From an uncultured Alphaproteobacteria bacterium (GTDB lineage Bacteria; Pseudomonadota; Alphaproteobacteria; Caulobacterales; Caulobacteraceae), in NCBI GenBank assembly GCA_903892305.1, contig CAITHQ010000013.1:1-47563 (forward strand): DNA of 47,563 bases, in the 5' to 3' direction. The notes beneath the pieces are model-generated. The model saw only the letters and a program-made list of their open reading frames with translations, had not been told where the DNA came from and did not search any database. Shown piece after piece: positions 19,120 to 30,655 of this stretch (position 1 is the first letter of the stretch; every line of letters begins with the position of its first letter). Made by a program: the position numbers and the translations under genes.

Positions 19120-20052
19120 TTGAGCCAGACGTCAGACCGGGAGTCCCGCTCCGAAGAACAAGGCTGGGCCACCGCCAAAACCCTGGCTGAGGCCCTGCCC
19201 TTCATCCAGCAGTATGACCGCGAAACCGTGGTCATCAAGTATGGCGGTCATGCCATGGGCCAGGAAGACACCGCCAAGCTGTTCGCCGCCGATGCCGTTC
19301 TTTTGAAACTCCTGGGTCTTCACCCCGTGGTCGTCCATGGCGGCGGACCTCAGATTTCCCGCATGCTGGACAAGGCCGGAGTTAAGTCGACCTTTGTTGA
19401 CGGTCTGCGCGTCACCGATGAGGCCACTATGGAAGTGGCCGAAATGGTCCTGTCGGGTGCCATTAATAAGGAAATTGCCAACTGGATCACCCTAGCCGGT
19501 GCCGAAGCTGATGTACGCGGGGTGGGCCTATCGGGAAAAGACGCGCGGCTGATCACGGTTGAAAAGGTCACCCGCACAAAAAAGGATCCCGACAGCCTGA
19601 TCGAGCAGGTGGTGGATCTGGGCTTTGTGGGCGAACCCACCCGGATTGATCCGCAACTGATCCAGGGCCTGATTTCCGCCGAACATGACTACATCCCAGT
19701 TATTGCGCCGATTGGTGTGTCCGAGACCGGCCAGACCTATAATATCAACGCCGACACTGTTGCTGGTGCCCTGGCCGGTGCCTTGAATGCCAAGCGCATG
19801 CTCCTGCTGACCGATGTGGCCGGGGTGCTTGGTGCTGACGGAGAACTGATCCGTCAACTCACCGTCGCCGAAGCCCGTGAAGCGATCTCTTCTGGCGTCG
19901 CCTCAGGTGGCATGATCCCAAAGCTGGAAACCGCCATTGCCGCGGTTGAGGCCGGGGTTGAAGCCGTAGTCATCCTGGATGGTCGCCGGGCGCACGCCAT
20001 GCTGGTTGAGTTGTTTACTGAACACGGGTCGGGCACGCTCATCACCGCATGA
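19120..20052 (+). CDS. argB: Acetylglutamate kinase
   Basis: [64 protein letters not shown] start at 19120 in the track. Confidence 0.97.
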   Translation: MSQTSDRESRSEEQGWATAKTLAEALPFIQQYDRETVVIKYGGHAMGQEDTAKLFAADAVLLKLLGLHPVVVHGGGPQISRMLDKAGVKSTFVDGLRVTDEATMEVAEMVLSGAINKEIANWITLAGAEADVRGVGLSGKDARLITVEKVTRTKKDPDSLIEQVVDLGFVGEPTRIDPQLIQGLISAEHDYIPVIAPIGVSETGQTYNINADTVAGALAGALNAKRMLLLTDVAGVLGADGELIRQLTVAEAREAISSGVASGGMIPKLETAIAAVEAGVEAVVILDGRRAHAMLVELFTEHGSGTLITA

Positions 20053-20708
20053 GCCCGGACCTCGCCCATATAGATACCTGGCTCTTCGACCTGGATAATA
20101 CCCTCTATCCTGAGGACTCCGGGTTTATGAAGCAGGTAGAAGGCCGGATGACGGACTTCGTCGCTCAGGCCGTTGGCCTGCCCCATGACCAAGCCTATGT
20201 GCTTCAAAAAAAGTATTTCGCTGAGCACGGTCTGACCCTGAAGGGGCTGATGCTCAATCACGGGACCGACCCAGCCGACTTCCATGCCCTGTTCCACGAC
20301 CTGTCCCTGGATGTACTGGCCCGGGATCACGACCTGCTAGAGGCCTTGAAGGCCCTACCGGGAAGACGGTTCATCTTCACCAATGCAGACGACCGGCACG
20401 CAGAGCGGGTTCTGGAGCATTTGGGTCTGACCGACCTGTTTGAAGAGGTCTTCCACATCCATTCCTTCGGATTTGTGCCTAAGCCGGACCCCGTGGGGTT
20501 TGAGCGCATGATCGCTGCCCATGGACTTGATCCTGTGGCCACGGCCTTCTTTGAAGACAGTGAGCGTAACCTGAAGCCCGCCAAGGATCTTGGTATGACC
20601 ACCGTCATGGTTGGGCCCCGGGCGGCAGAGACCACCGCCCTCTTTATCGACCACAAGACCGCAAAGCTCGCGCCCTTTCTAAAAAGCGCCCGTCTGAGAG
20701 AAGCCTGA
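20049..20708 (+). CDS. HAD-family hydrolase, pyrimidine 5'-nucleotidase type
   Basis: [76 protein letters not shown] overlap with argB. Confidence 0.92.
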   Translation: MSPDLAHIDTWLFDLDNTLYPEDSGFMKQVEGRMTDFVAQAVGLPHDQAYVLQKKYFAEHGLTLKGLMLNHGTDPADFHALFHDLSLDVLARDHDLLEALKALPGRRFIFTNADDRHAERVLEHLGLTDLFEEVFHIHSFGFVPKPDPVGFERMIAAHGLDPVATAFFEDSERNLKPAKDLGMTTVMVGPRAAETTALFIDHKTAKLAPFLKSARLREA

Positions 20709-20710
20709 CC

Positions 20711-21538
20711 ATGTCCAATGATCTGAAGTCCATAATCGAAGCCGCCTGGGATACCCGGGATACCTTGAACACCGCGACCAAGGGCGAGGTCCGCGAGGCC
20801 GTCGAGGAAACCCTCAACCGCCTGGATGCGGGAACCCTGCGGGTCGCCAGCCGTGGCGATGATGGGGTCTGGACCACCCACCAGTGGGCCAAGCAGGCCA
20901 TTCTCTTGTCCTTCCGCCTGACCGCCAACAGCCTGATCGAGGCTGATGCGCCGGGCCCCTATTGGGACAAGGTGCCATCAAAGTTCACTGGCTGGGACGC
21001 CGCCCGTTTCGAAGCGGCCGGCCTGCGCGCCGTGCCTGGCTGTGTCGCCCGCCGTGGCAGCTTCATTGCCCGAAATGTGGTGCTCATGCCCTCCTTTGTG
21101 AACATCGGCGCCTATGTGGATGAGGGCACCATGGTCGACGGCTGGGCCACGGTCGGTTCCTGCGCGCAGATCGGCAAGAATGTGCACCTGTCCGGCGGCG
21201 CAGGCATTGGCGGGGTTCTGGAACCCTTGCAGGCCAATCCGACCATCATCGAGGACAATTGCTTCATCGGAGCGCGGTCCGAAGTGGCCGAAGGCGTCAT
21301 CGTCCGCGAAGGCAGCGTCCTCTCCATGGGGGTCTATCTGACCTCCACCACCCCGATCATTGACCGCAGGACCGGCGAGGTGATCACCGGCGAAGTCCCG
21401 CCCTATTCCGTGATCATGTCTGGCAGCCGGCCAAGCCCGCACGAGGGCATGCCGTCGACCTATTGCGCTGTAATCATGAAGACGGTCGACGCCCAGACCC
21501 GTTCCAAGACATCGATCAACGAACTGCTGCGGGAATAG
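20711..21538 (+). CDS. dapD: 2,3,4,5-tetrahydropyridine-2,6-dicarboxylate N-succinyltransferase
   Basis: [81 protein letters not shown]. Confidence 0.97.
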   Translation: MSNDLKSIIEAAWDTRDTLNTATKGEVREAVEETLNRLDAGTLRVASRGDDGVWTTHQWAKQAILLSFRLTANSLIEADAPGPYWDKVPSKFTGWDAARFEAAGLRAVPGCVARRGSFIARNVVLMPSFVNIGAYVDEGTMVDGWATVGSCAQIGKNVHLSGGAGIGGVLEPLQANPTIIEDNCFIGARSEVAEGVIVREGSVLSMGVYLTSTTPIIDRRTGEVITGEVPPYSVIMSGSRPSPHEGMPSTYCAVIMKTVDAQTRSKTSINELLRE

Positions 21539-21565
21539 GCTGCAGCACGCGCGAAGAGGACCACC

Positions 21566-22717
21566 ATGATTGATCCGGTCAGCCTAACCCAAGCCCTAAT
21601 CCGTCGTCCCTCGGTCACCCCGGCCGATGCGGGTGCCATGGACATTGTCGAGCAGACCCTGAGCGGTCTGGGCTTTGCCTGTCGCCGGATGACCTTTGGT
21701 CAGATCGAGAACCTTTATGCCCGGTATGGGTCTGCTCGCCCCAATCTCTGTTTTGCAGGCCATACCGACGTCGTACCCGTGGGCGATGCCGCCGCCTGGA
21801 GCCGCGAGGCCTTTTCAGCAGACATTATCGAGGACGTGCTGATCGGCCGCGGCGCTGTGGATATGAAGAGCGCCGTCGCCGCCTTCGCTGCAGCCTGTGC
21901 CGACGCCATCGAGGCAGGCGAGGTGAAGGGGTCGATCTCCTTCCTGATCACCGGCGATGAAGAGGGCGTGGCCACAGACGGTACGGTTAAGGTCGTCCAG
22001 GCCCTGCAGGCTGAGGGTGAAGTGATCGATCACTGCATTGTCGGCGAGCCCACGAGTTCTGAACGGTTCGGCGACATGGTCAAGATCGGCCGACGGGGCT
22101 CGATCAATGTGGAGATCACCGTCGAAGGTATTCAGGGCCACGTGGCCTATCCCCATCGCGCCGCCAATCCGATCCCAGTCCTGGTCGCCCTCTTGGCTAA
22201 GCTTCAAGATACTGAATTGGACCAGGGCTATCTGGGGTTCCAGCCCTCGAACCTGGAACTGACCACCGTGGACGTGGGCAATCCCACCACCAACCTGATC
22301 CCGGCCGAGGCGCGGGCCCGGCTGAATATCCGCTTCAACCCCAATCATACCGGCCAGAGCCTGGCCGACTGGATTGCCGACGAGGCCATCGCCGCTCAGG
22401 AAGGGTTCCAGGGCAATATCATCGTCAAGCCGACCATCAGCGGCGAGGCCTTCCTGACCGAGCCCGGGGACTTCACCCAGCTGATCAGCTCGGCCGTGAC
22501 GGCTGTGGCCGGATCACCGCCAGACCTGTCGACCACGGGGGGCACCTCCGACGCCCGGTTCATCCGCGCCCTCTGTCCAGTGGTCGAGGTGGGTCTGGTG
22601 GGCAAGACCATGCATTCGGTCGATGAGCGGACGCCAGTGTCAGAAATCCTGCAATTACAGGCCGTCTATCGGGAAATTATCCGCAGCTATTTCGTGACAT
22701 TTTCCAAGGCTGGATAA
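21566..22717 (+). CDS. dapE: Succinyl-diaminopimelate desuccinylase
   Basis: [83 protein letters not shown]. Confidence 0.96.
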   Translation: MIDPVSLTQALIRRPSVTPADAGAMDIVEQTLSGLGFACRRMTFGQIENLYARYGSARPNLCFAGHTDVVPVGDAAAWSREAFSADIIEDVLIGRGAVDMKSAVAAFAAACADAIEAGEVKGSISFLITGDEEGVATDGTVKVVQALQAEGEVIDHCIVGEPTSSERFGDMVKIGRRGSINVEITVEGIQGHVAYPHRAANPIPVLVALLAKLQDTELDQGYLGFQPSNLELTTVDVGNPTTNLIPAEARARLNIRFNPNHTGQSLADWIADEAIAAQEGFQGNIIVKPTISGEAFLTEPGDFTQLISSAVTAVAGSPPDLSTTGGTSDARFIRALCPVVEVGLVGKTMHSVDERTPVSEILQLQAVYREIIRSYFVTFSKAG

Positions 22718-23448
22718 CTGACCCCTGTGAGATAGAGGCCGTCTGCCGGAGCCACCGGGCCACAGGCCTGTCGGTCCCGGGCCTCGAGTGCCGCCTTGAC
22801 GTCCGCGGCTGTCCAGCGCCCGAGGCCGACCTGAGCCAAGGTACCGGTCATGGACCGGACCTGCCGATGCAGGAAAGATCGCGCCTCAAAGACCAGATGT
22901 ACCTCATCGCCAACCCGGCTGACCCGCGCCACGTCCAGGGTCTTGATCGGTGACTTGGCCTGACATTTAAGGTCGCGGAAGGTGGTGAAGTCATGATGCC
23001 CCACCAGGACCTGGGCCGCATGGTGCATGGCCTGCGCATTCAGATCGCCCTTCAGGCGCCAGACCTTGCCCCGCTCGAGGGCCGCGGGGGCAGCGCGGTT
23101 GAGGATGCGATAGAGATAACGGCGCTCCGTCGCTGAGAACCTGGCATGCCAATCGCCTTCGGCGACAGCGGCGTCTAGGACGACCACCGATTCCTTCGCC
23201 AGGTGGGCGTTTAGGGCGTTGCGCACGGTCTCAGCGGGCCAAGCCTTGTCGAGATCAATATGGACGACCTGCCCCGTCGCATGCACACCCGTGTCGGTGC
23301 GGCCAGCTGCCGCCACCCGTAGAGTCTGGCCACAAAAGGCCCGTACCGCGGCTTCGAGGGCACCTTGAACCGAAGGCAGGTCGGCTTGGGCCTGAAAGCC
23401 GCAATAGGGCCCACCGTCATACTCGATGATCAGACGGTAGCGGGGCAT
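22687..23448 (-). CDS. truA: tRNA pseudouridine(38-40) synthase
   Basis: [82 protein letters not shown]. Confidence 0.97.
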   Translation of the reverse strand: MPRYRLIIEYDGGPYCGFQAQADLPSVQGALEAAVRAFCGQTLRVAAAGRTDTGVHATGQVVHIDLDKAWPAETVRNALNAHLAKESVVVLDAAVAEGDWHARFSATERRYLYRILNRAAPAALERGKVWRLKGDLNAQAMHHAAQVLVGHHDFTTFRDLKCQAKSPIKTLDVARVSRVGDEVHLVFEARSFLHRQVRSMTGTLAQVGLGRWTAADVKAALEARDRQACGPVAPADGLYLTGVSYPALENVTK

Positions 23449-24374
23449 TACAGGAACCTTGTTCCTGGGTTCACAGTAGTGCCCCTCAGGAAGACCTCAG
23501 CGTCCTGGGCGCCCTTGCCTTCCCGCTGAACCTTCAAAAGGCGGACGGCACCGGAGCCTGTCGCCACCAGCAGGGCATCATCAAGGACGTCACCCGGGGA
23601 GCCGTCACCATCTTCAACCCGGGACAATAGGACCTTGACCCGAACCGGGCCTTTTTCAGTCGCAAACTCAAACCAGGCCCCGGGAAAGGGCGAGAGACCC
23701 CGGATCTTGCGGTCCAGATCGACGGCGGGCTTTTCCCAGTTCAGGCGAGCTTCCTTCGTCCTGATCTTTTTGGCGTAGGTCGCACCCTCTGCGGCCTGAG
23801 GCGTCTCAATTGCGCGACCGGCGGCGATGTCGTTTAGGGTCGTGACCAGCAGATCCGCACCTGCCGCCATCATGCGGTCATGCAGACTGCCCGCCGTGTC
23901 CAGTGGACTTATATCCAGGACAGTTCCGGCTAAGATCGGACCCTCATCCAGACCCTCAGTCATACGCATGACCTGAACCCCCGACTGGGCGTCTCCGGCC
24001 ATGATGGCCCGCTGGATCGGCGCGGCACCCCGCCAGCGCGGTAGCAGGGAAGCATGCAGATTAAAGGAGCCTAACTTAGGCGCATCTAGCACAGCAGTAG
24101 GCAGGATTTGGCCAAAGGCCACCACCACGGCAGCGTCCAGCTTCAGGGCCGCGAATTCGGCAATGACCTGGGGATCGCGCATAGAGACCGGTGTGCGGAC
24201 CTCAAGGCCCAGGGACAGGGCCATGGCATGGGTTGCAGAGGGTTTCAGATCCTGGCCGCGACCTCGGGGGGCTGGGGGCTGGGAATAGACCATGGCGATC
24301 TCGTGTCCGGCCTGCACTAGGTCAGAGAGGCAGGCAGCCGAAATGTCAGGTGTTCCAAGGAAGGCGAGGCGCAT
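23448..24374 (-). CDS. fmt: Methionyl-tRNA formyltransferase
   Basis: [67 protein letters not shown]. Confidence 0.97.
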   Translation of the reverse strand: MRLAFLGTPDISAACLSDLVQAGHEIAMVYSQPPAPRGRGQDLKPSATHAMALSLGLEVRTPVSMRDPQVIAEFAALKLDAAVVVAFGQILPTAVLDAPKLGSFNLHASLLPRWRGAAPIQRAIMAGDAQSGVQVMRMTEGLDEGPILAGTVLDISPLDTAGSLHDRMMAAGADLLVTTLNDIAAGRAIETPQAAEGATYAKKIRTKEARLNWEKPAVDLDRKIRGLSPFPGAWFEFATEKGPVRVKVLLSRVEDGDGSPGDVLDDALLVATGSGAVRLLKVQREGKGAQDAEVFLRGTTVNPGTRFL

Positions 24375-24416
24375 GATCTGAGTTTAGACCGAAACGGCGG
24401 CCTTAGAAACGAAGGT

Positions 24417-24926
24417 TTATGCGGCGCGGACCAGCTTCTTGACCTTGGACACCGCCCGCTCCCGCTTCAGACGCGAAAGATAGTCGATGAAAAGCACGCC
24501 CTTAAGGTGGTCCATCTCGTGCTGAATACAGACCGCGAATAAGCCCTTGGCCAGTTCGGTGACTTCCTTGCCGTGATAGTCCAGATACCTGATCTTCACC
24601 TCGGCGGCGCGCTCGACTTCGTCATAAATTTCGGGAACTGACAGGCAGCCCTCTTCATAGGGAGCGGTGTCTTCAGACGCCCAGATAATCTTCGGATTGA
24701 CGAAATAGCGCGGCTCAGGCGGCTCATCCTTGCCGGCCAGATCCATGACGATGACCTGCTTGGGCACACCGATCTGAATGGCGGCCAGGCCGATGCCGGG
24801 GGCGTCGTACATGGTCTCAAGCATGTCATCCATGAGCACACGCAGGGCATCATCGACCTCATCAACTGGCGCAGAGACCTGCTTCAGGATGGGATCAGGA
24901 ACAACCAGGATGTCGCGAATAGCCAT
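24417..24926 (-). CDS. def: Peptide deformylase
   Basis: [52 protein letters not shown]. Confidence 0.98.
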   Translation of the reverse strand: MAIRDILVVPDPILKQVSAPVDEVDDALRVLMDDMLETMYDAPGIGLAAIQIGVPKQVIVMDLAGKDEPPEPRYFVNPKIIWASEDTAPYEEGCLSVPEIYDEVERAAEVKIRYLDYHGKEVTELAKGLFAVCIQHEMDHLKGVLFIDYLSRLKRERAVSKVKKLVRAA

Positions 24927-24931
24927 GATGG

Positions 24932-26212
24932 TCAGGAGTTAGGTGACCGACCCTTGAGCGTCAAGGCAGGGACCGTCCCAGGGTCATCATCATTTTCGAC
25001 GGTTGAGAGCTTTGAAAACGGCCGGACAGCTGTTTCGACAGGCAAGAGATCGGGTAAGTCCCGGCCCTCGTGATCGACCTTGAGGTCCTCAAACCGTTTA
25101 GCCTGGGTCATAACCTGGGTCTCGAGGGACCCGACGAATTGGTTGTAGCGGCCTACGGCCTGATCCAAGGCCTTGCCAACAGCGGCGGCATGGCCGCCCA
25201 TGACGGACAAGCGCTTGTAGAGTTCACGGCCCAGTTTCGAGATCTCCTGGGCATTTGCCGCCTGCTCCTCCACCCGCCAGCCATAGGCCACGGCCTTGCA
25301 CAGGGCGAACAGGGTAGTGGGGGTAACGATCAGCACACGCTTGTCCATGGCCTCCGTCATCAGGTCCGGCGCCCGCTCTACGGCGGCGGCGAGGAAGCTA
25401 TCGCCGGGGATGAACATGGCCACAAAGTCCGGAGACGCATCGAACTGGTCCCAATAGGCCTTGGCCGATAGACCCTGGAAGTGGGCGCGGACGCTCTGAG
25501 TATGGCGAACATAGGCTGCTTCCTGCAGGGCCTCATCCCCCGCATCCTGAGCGTCGAGGAAGGCGTTCAGGGAGCACTTAGCGTCGATGACAAAAACCGC
25601 GCCACCGGGTAGACGCACGGTCACGTCCGGGCGACGGCGGCCCTCATCGGTATCGGTGGAGGTCTGTTCGGTGAAATCGTAATGCTTATTCAGGCCCGCA
25701 GCTTCAAGGACATTGCGCAGGGTCTGTTCCCCCCAGCGACCCTGGACTCCAGCCCCGCGACGCAGGGCGGAGGACAGCTTGCGGGTCTCCGCCTGGGTCG
25801 CGGCCGACGCCTGCATAAGATCAGCGATCTGTTGCTTGAGGCCGCCAGACTCCTCGGCCCGGACCTTCTCGACCGCCGTCACCTGTTCTTGGAATTTTGC
25901 CAGGGTTTCGGCGACAGGCTTGAGCTGGGCCTCCAGCCGGGCCTGGGCCAGCTGTTCGCGATTGTGGAAGGTCTCGTCGGCGCGTTTCAGCACCTGTTCG
26001 GCAATAGCTGAAACCGCTTCGCCCTGGAGAAGGGTTGCCGTCTTGGCACCCATTTCCTCAAGGACCCGTACCCGGGCGACCGCGTCCTGAAGAACAAGAA
26101 CCCGCGCCTCTGCCCGGCCCGCACGGCGATGCTCTGAAAGGGCCCAGATCACCGCAGCCACGGCTGACGCGAAGAACAGGGTGGCGAGGATGAGGAGGAG
26201 ATCAAGGTTCAT
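24932..26212 (-). CDS. rmuC: DNA recombination protein RmuC
   Basis: [118 protein letters not shown]. Confidence 0.94.
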   Translation of the reverse strand: MNLDLLLILATLFFASAVAAVIWALSEHRRAGRAEARVLVLQDAVARVRVLEEMGAKTATLLQGEAVSAIAEQVLKRADETFHNREQLAQARLEAQLKPVAETLAKFQEQVTAVEKVRAEESGGLKQQIADLMQASAATQAETRKLSSALRRGAGVQGRWGEQTLRNVLEAAGLNKHYDFTEQTSTDTDEGRRRPDVTVRLPGGAVFVIDAKCSLNAFLDAQDAGDEALQEAAYVRHTQSVRAHFQGLSAKAYWDQFDASPDFVAMFIPGDSFLAAAVERAPDLMTEAMDKRVLIVTPTTLFALCKAVAYGWRVEEQAANAQEISKLGRELYKRLSVMGGHAAAVGKALDQAVGRYNQFVGSLETQVMTQAKRFEDLKVDHEGRDLPDLLPVETAVRPFSKLSTVENDDDPGTVPALTLKGRSPNS

Positions 26213-26308
26213 GCTCCGTTCCATAACTGAAGTCGGTCGATTCCGCCACTAAGCCTGTTCCCAGCAGACGCACTGTGGGCCATGATCAGGAAAAGGTTTG
26301 GGGAACCC

Positions 26309-26584
26309 ATGCAAAGACAAAAGGTCCTGGTTCTGTATCTGGCCAATTCCGCCTTGGATTCCCCGGTGGTCGCCTGGGCGGTATATGATGGAACCGGCGC
26401 GACCCGCACCATGGCGGGCGATCAGGACGAACCCCCCTTCGCCACGGGTGTCGAGGCCCTGAAGGCTGGCTGGCGGCTTTTTCAGGCAGCCCAAATCCTA
26501 CCCCACAACCGGGGCCAAGAATTCGAGCTCAGCTATCTCAAATACGAATTCTTCTTCGAGCAACTGGTGGAGATGGATGCATGA
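26309..26584 (+). CDS. Conserved-looking small protein of unknown function
   Basis: MQRQKVLVLYLANSALDSPVVAWAVYDGTGATRTMAGDQDEPPFATGVEALKAGWRLFQAAQILPHNRGQEFELSYLKYEFFFEQLVEMDA; ATGA overlap with the next CDS; track ORF begins at 26282. Confidence 0.72.
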   Translation: MQRQKVLVLYLANSALDSPVVAWAVYDGTGATRTMAGDQDEPPFATGVEALKAGWRLFQAAQILPHNRGQEFELSYLKYEFFFEQLVEMDA

Positions 26585-27510
26585 GGGACCTTCCGCTTCT
26601 CAGCGCTGAACAGATGGCGAGCTTTGTCGCCCGGGGCTTCCTGCGGTTCGATGCCGTGGTGCCGGACGAGATCAACCAGCAGTTCATAGATGCGATCGGC
26701 GAGATCGCTCCGGCCGTCCCCGGCCAGAAGCTGCGGCGGACCTATGGCGAGATCCTGGCCCGGGCCGATATTCCCCAGGTGGCGGCGGGAACACCGCTGT
26801 CAGGCACCTATCCGCAGGGATCGGCAATTGAGCGCCTGCTGAACCTACCCCTCGTGGCCGGAGCCATCCGCAGTCTGGTGGGCGAGGCTCCGGTCTTTGA
26901 CCATCACTTCCTGCACGTCACCTTCCCACCTGCCTATCACGAGGGTGGCGAGAGCGTCAGCCAACATACCCACCAGGACTCCACCATCGATCCCCGACAG
27001 GCCTTTGATTTGCAGATCATGTACTATCCGCACAAGGTCACCCGGCCCATGGGCGGAACCCGGTTCGTACCTGGCACCCACCTGCGCAAGGTCAGCGAGG
27101 TGGCGCTTGGCCGCTATCAGAACATCCGCGGCCAGCAGCACATGGTCTGTGAGGCCGGAACCCTGCTCTTCCTCCACTCCGGCATCTGGCATGGCGGCGG
27201 GGTCAATCTGTCGGACGAGACCCGGACCATGTTCAAGGTCCGCATCAACCCCTCCAAGACCCAGGTGCGTCAATTTGATCTGGAAACGCTGAAGCCTCAA
27301 ACCGAACAGAGACCGATCTTTTACCTGAAAGGTCCCCTGCCCCCCAGTGTCGAGCAGACCCTGATGACCCCGGAGCCCTGGTTCGAGCAGGACACTGGCC
27401 GCCTGGAATTCGTCAACCGGATCCAGCTTTGGCGGTATCTGACCGACGATCCGACCTATGATGCTGACTACTGGCTGACCCGGCTGGAAAACAGCCCATC
27501 CATGGCCTGA
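26581..27510 (+). CDS. Phytanoyl-CoA dioxygenase (PhyH) family protein
   Basis: HxD...H arrangement: QHTHQDSTIDPRQAFDLQIMYYPHKVTRPMGGTRFVPGTHLRKV ... LFLHSGIWHGGGVNLSDETRTMFKVRI. Confidence 0.85.
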   Translation: MRDLPLLSAEQMASFVARGFLRFDAVVPDEINQQFIDAIGEIAPAVPGQKLRRTYGEILARADIPQVAAGTPLSGTYPQGSAIERLLNLPLVAGAIRSLVGEAPVFDHHFLHVTFPPAYHEGGESVSQHTHQDSTIDPRQAFDLQIMYYPHKVTRPMGGTRFVPGTHLRKVSEVALGRYQNIRGQQHMVCEAGTLLFLHSGIWHGGGVNLSDETRTMFKVRINPSKTQVRQFDLETLKPQTEQRPIFYLKGPLPPSVEQTLMTPEPWFEQDTGRLEFVNRIQLWRYLTDDPTYDADYWLTRLENSPSMA

Positions 27511-27526
27511 CCCCGGAAGAGACAAA

Positions 27527-28138
27527 ATGCTCGAAGTCTTTTTTGACTGCTCCAGCCCCTGGACCTATCTGGCCTTTGAAAATCTCAAGGCCCTGGAGAC
27601 GGAGTTGAAGGTCGAGACCATCTGGAAACCCATATTGGTCGGCGGCATCTTTAATACGGTCAATCCCAGCGTCTATGCCCAGAGGGAGACGCCGGTCCCG
27701 GCCAAGGCACGCTATATGGGCAAGGACCTGCAGGACTGGGCTCGGTTCACCGGCCTGACTATCAAATTCCCGCCCCGCGTCTTTCCGGTCAACAGCGTCA
27801 AGGCCATGCGCGGCTGCATCTGGCTGGAACCTCAAGGCAAAATGCTCGACTTCGCTACGGCAGTCTTCGAGGCCTATTGGAGCCAGGATCAGGACATTTC
27901 AAAGGACGAAGTGCTGAAGGCCGTCTGCGAAAAGGTAGGCATCGATCCGACCGCCTTCTTTGAGGGCATTGCCCAGACCGAGGTCAAGGACCAGCTGCGG
28001 CTCAATACCGAAGAGGTCATTGCCAGGGGTGGGTTCGGCTCACCCACCATCTATGTGGGCAAGACCGACATGTATTTCGGCAATGACCGCCTGCCCCTGA
28101 TCCGCGACGCCGTTTTGCGGGCCCAGGCCAAAGCCTGA
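27527..28138 (+). CDS. 2-hydroxychromene-2-carboxylate isomerase / DsbA-like thioredoxin family
   Basis: MLEVFFDCSSPWTYLAFENL; FPVNSVKAMRG; EEVIARGGFGSPTIYVGKTDMYFGNDRLPLIRDAV. Confidence 0.9.
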   Translation: MLEVFFDCSSPWTYLAFENLKALETELKVETIWKPILVGGIFNTVNPSVYAQRETPVPAKARYMGKDLQDWARFTGLTIKFPPRVFPVNSVKAMRGCIWLEPQGKMLDFATAVFEAYWSQDQDISKDEVLKAVCEKVGIDPTAFFEGIAQTEVKDQLRLNTEEVIARGGFGSPTIYVGKTDMYFGNDRLPLIRDAVLRAQAKA

Positions 28139-28174
28139 GGATGAAACGAAAAGAGAACATGCTATAGGCAGGTC

Positions 28175-30655
28175 ATGTCCCCTGCCGCGCCCCTCCTGCC
28201 GGAAAGATTCGCCAGCTGGTTTGCTGGACGTGGCTGGCAGGCAAGATCCCATCAGCTGGACATGGTGGCGCGGGCAAGGGCGGGGCGTGACGCCCTGCTC
28301 ATCGCGCCCACCGGCGGCGGCAAGACCCTGGCGGGCTTCCTGCCCAGCCTGATCGAGCTGGCAGAGCGGCCGCCGGCCAATAGCCCGCAGGGCATTCACA
28401 CCCTTTATATCTCGCCGCTAAAAGCCCTGGCTGTGGATGTAGAGCGCAATCTGATGGCCCCCATCCTGCAGATGGGCCTGCCCATCGTGGCCGAAAGCCG
28501 GACCGGGGATACCGGGGTCTCACGCAAGCAAAGGCAGAGGATCAAGCCGCCGGATATCCTGCTGACAACCCCAGAACAGCTGGCCCTGTTCTGTGCCTGG
28601 GAGGGTGCCCGACTCTATTTCGAGAACCTGTCCTGCGTGATCATTGATGAGATCCACGCCATCCACGCCTCAAAGCGTGGGGACCTGCTGGCCCTGGCCC
28701 TAGCGCGGCTACAGGTCTTGGCTCCCAACATGCGTCGAGTAGGTTTATCGGCCACGGTGGATGATCCCGACGTCATCCGCCGCTGGATGGCCTGGGGTGG
28801 AAAGACCACCGCCGAAACGCCGCGACCGGAAGAAACCGTAGATCTGGTCCTAGGCCCCCCAGGTGCCCAGCCTGTGGTGGATATGCTGCTATCGGAGGGC
28901 CGAGTCCCCTGGGCCGGGCATACGGCCAAACATGCCATGGAAGAGGTCTATCAGGCCATAAAGGGCGCTCGAACGGCCCTGGTTTTTGTAAATACCCGCT
29001 TCCAGGCCGAGTTCGCCTTTCAGGAGCTGTGGCGGATCAATGAGGATGACCTGCCCATTGCCTTGCATCATGGCTCTCTGTCGGCCGAGCAGAGGCGCAA
29101 GGTCGAGGCAGCCATGGCCAGGGGCGAGCTTCGGGCCGTGGTCTGCACCTCCACCCTCGACCTCGGCATTGACTGGGGGGATGTGGACCTGGTGATCCAG
29201 CTAGCTTCGCCTAAGGGGGCCAGCCGCATGGTCCAAAGGATCGGCCGGGCCAATCACCGCCTGGATGAGCCTTCGCGGGCCCTGTTCGTGCCGGCCAATC
29301 GGTTCGAAATGCTGGAATGCCAAGCCGCCCGGGAAGCCATTGCCGAGAACCGGTTCGACGGCGAGCCCGCCCGAACCGGCGGCCTCGATGTCCTGGCCCA
29401 GCACATTATGGGCCTGGCCTGTTCCGAGGCCTTTGATCTGCTGAAACTCTATGACGAGCTTGTCTCTTGCGGGCCCTATCGCGACTTGACCTGGGAAGAC
29501 TTCGAGCAGGTGGTCGATTTCGTCTCCACCGGAGGCTATGCGCTCAAGGTCTATGACAGGTTCAGACGGATCGTGAAGGCGCAGGATGGGCTCTGGCGGG
29601 TGCGCGACGCAGCCACGGCCCAGAGGCACCGCTTGAATGTTGGGGCCATCCTATCCCCCGCTGTGCTCTCGGTCCGGGTCGCCATGGGCAAGCGCCTGAT
29701 CGGCGGCCGAAAGATCGGCGAGATCGAGGAGGGCTATCTGGAAATGCTCGACCCCGGCGACACCTTTGTCTTCGCCGGTCAGGTCTGGAGTCTGGTGGCA
29801 GTGACCGGGCTCGATGTCTTCGTGAAGGCGGCGACAGACAAGGATCCTAAAATGCCGTCCTGGGGCGGCTCGAAATTCGCTATCTCGACGTTTCTGGCCA
29901 AGCGCGTTCGGGAACTCATGTTCGACCAGGACCACTGGAAGGTCTTGCCGGCAGATGTCCGCGCATGGCTGGAGGCCCAGAGGGACCGGTCGTTGATTGT
30001 TGGCGAAGGCGAGCTTCTTCTGGAGACTTTTCCGCGGGGGCGGAGAAATTTCCTGGTCTGCTATCCCTTTGAGGGACGCCTGGCCCACACCACCCTGGCC
30101 ATGCTGCTGACCCGAAGGCTGGAGCGGCTGGGAGTGGGGCCCCTGGGCTTTGTCTGTAATGACTATGCGGTGGCGATCTGGGCGCTCAATCCGATGAGCA
30201 CTTTGGATTTCGAAGACCTGTTCGATGAGGACATGCTGGGGGATGATCTGGAATCATGGCTTGCTGACAGCTTCATGATGAAGCGAGCTTTCAAGGGGTG
30301 TGCTGTGATTAGCGGCCTGATCGAGCGCCGCTTTCCCGGCGAGAATCAGAAGTCAGGGCGTCAGGTGACCTTCTCAACCGATCTGATTTACGACGTCCTG
30401 CGCCGGCACCAGCCCGACCATCTGCTACTGGGCTGCGCCCGATCTGATGCGGCAACGGGGCTGATCGACGTGGCCCGGCTCGGACAGATGCTAGCGCGGA
30501 TCAAGGGTCATATCCGCCATGCTGACCTAGAGCATGTCTCGCCGTTTTCCGTGCCCATCCTGCTGGAGCTGGGCAAGGAGCGGACCCCGGGGCAGTCTGG
30601 CGATATGATCTTGGCCGAGGCAGAGGCCGACCTGATTGCAGAGGCTATGGCGTGA
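28175..30655 (+). CDS. Lhr-like, ligase-associated DNA damage response DEXH-box helicase
   Basis: 826 aa; LLIAPTGGGKTLAGFLPSL, IIDEIHAIHASKRGDLLALALARL, GLSATVDDPD, STLDLGIDWGDVDLVIQLASPKGASRMVQRIGRANHR. Confidence 0.94.
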   Translation: MSPAAPLLPERFASWFAGRGWQARSHQLDMVARARAGRDALLIAPTGGGKTLAGFLPSLIELAERPPANSPQGIHTLYISPLKALAVDVERNLMAPILQMGLPIVAESRTGDTGVSRKQRQRIKPPDILLTTPEQLALFCAWEGARLYFENLSCVIIDEIHAIHASKRGDLLALALARLQVLAPNMRRVGLSATVDDPDVIRRWMAWGGKTTAETPRPEETVDLVLGPPGAQPVVDMLLSEGRVPWAGHTAKHAMEEVYQAIKGARTALVFVNTRFQAEFAFQELWRINEDDLPIALHHGSLSAEQRRKVEAAMARGELRAVVCTSTLDLGIDWGDVDLVIQLASPKGASRMVQRIGRANHRLDEPSRALFVPANRFEMLECQAAREAIAENRFDGEPARTGGLDVLAQHIMGLACSEAFDLLKLYDELVSCGPYRDLTWEDFEQVVDFVSTGGYALKVYDRFRRIVKAQDGLWRVRDAATAQRHRLNVGAILSPAVLSVRVAMGKRLIGGRKIGEIEEGYLEMLDPGDTFVFAGQVWSLVAVTGLDVFVKAATDKDPKMPSWGGSKFAISTFLAKRVRELMFDQDHWKVLPADVRAWLEAQRDRSLIVGEGELLLETFPRGRRNFLVCYPFEGRLAHTTLAMLLTRRLERLGVGPLGFVCNDYAVAIWALNPMSTLDFEDLFDEDMLGDDLESWLADSFMMKRAFKGCAVISGLIERRFPGENQKSGRQVTFSTDLIYDVLRRHQPDHLLLGCARSDAATGLIDVARLGQMLARIKGHIRHADLEHVSPFSVPILLELGKERTPGQSGDMILAEAEADLIAEAMA

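Noticed and set aside
30528-30560. Second copy of the gagcatg palindromic repeat (ctagagcatgtctcgccg)
   Set aside because: Lies inside the helicase coding sequence (ADLEHVSPFSVP) and lacks the paired GGAAC arm.
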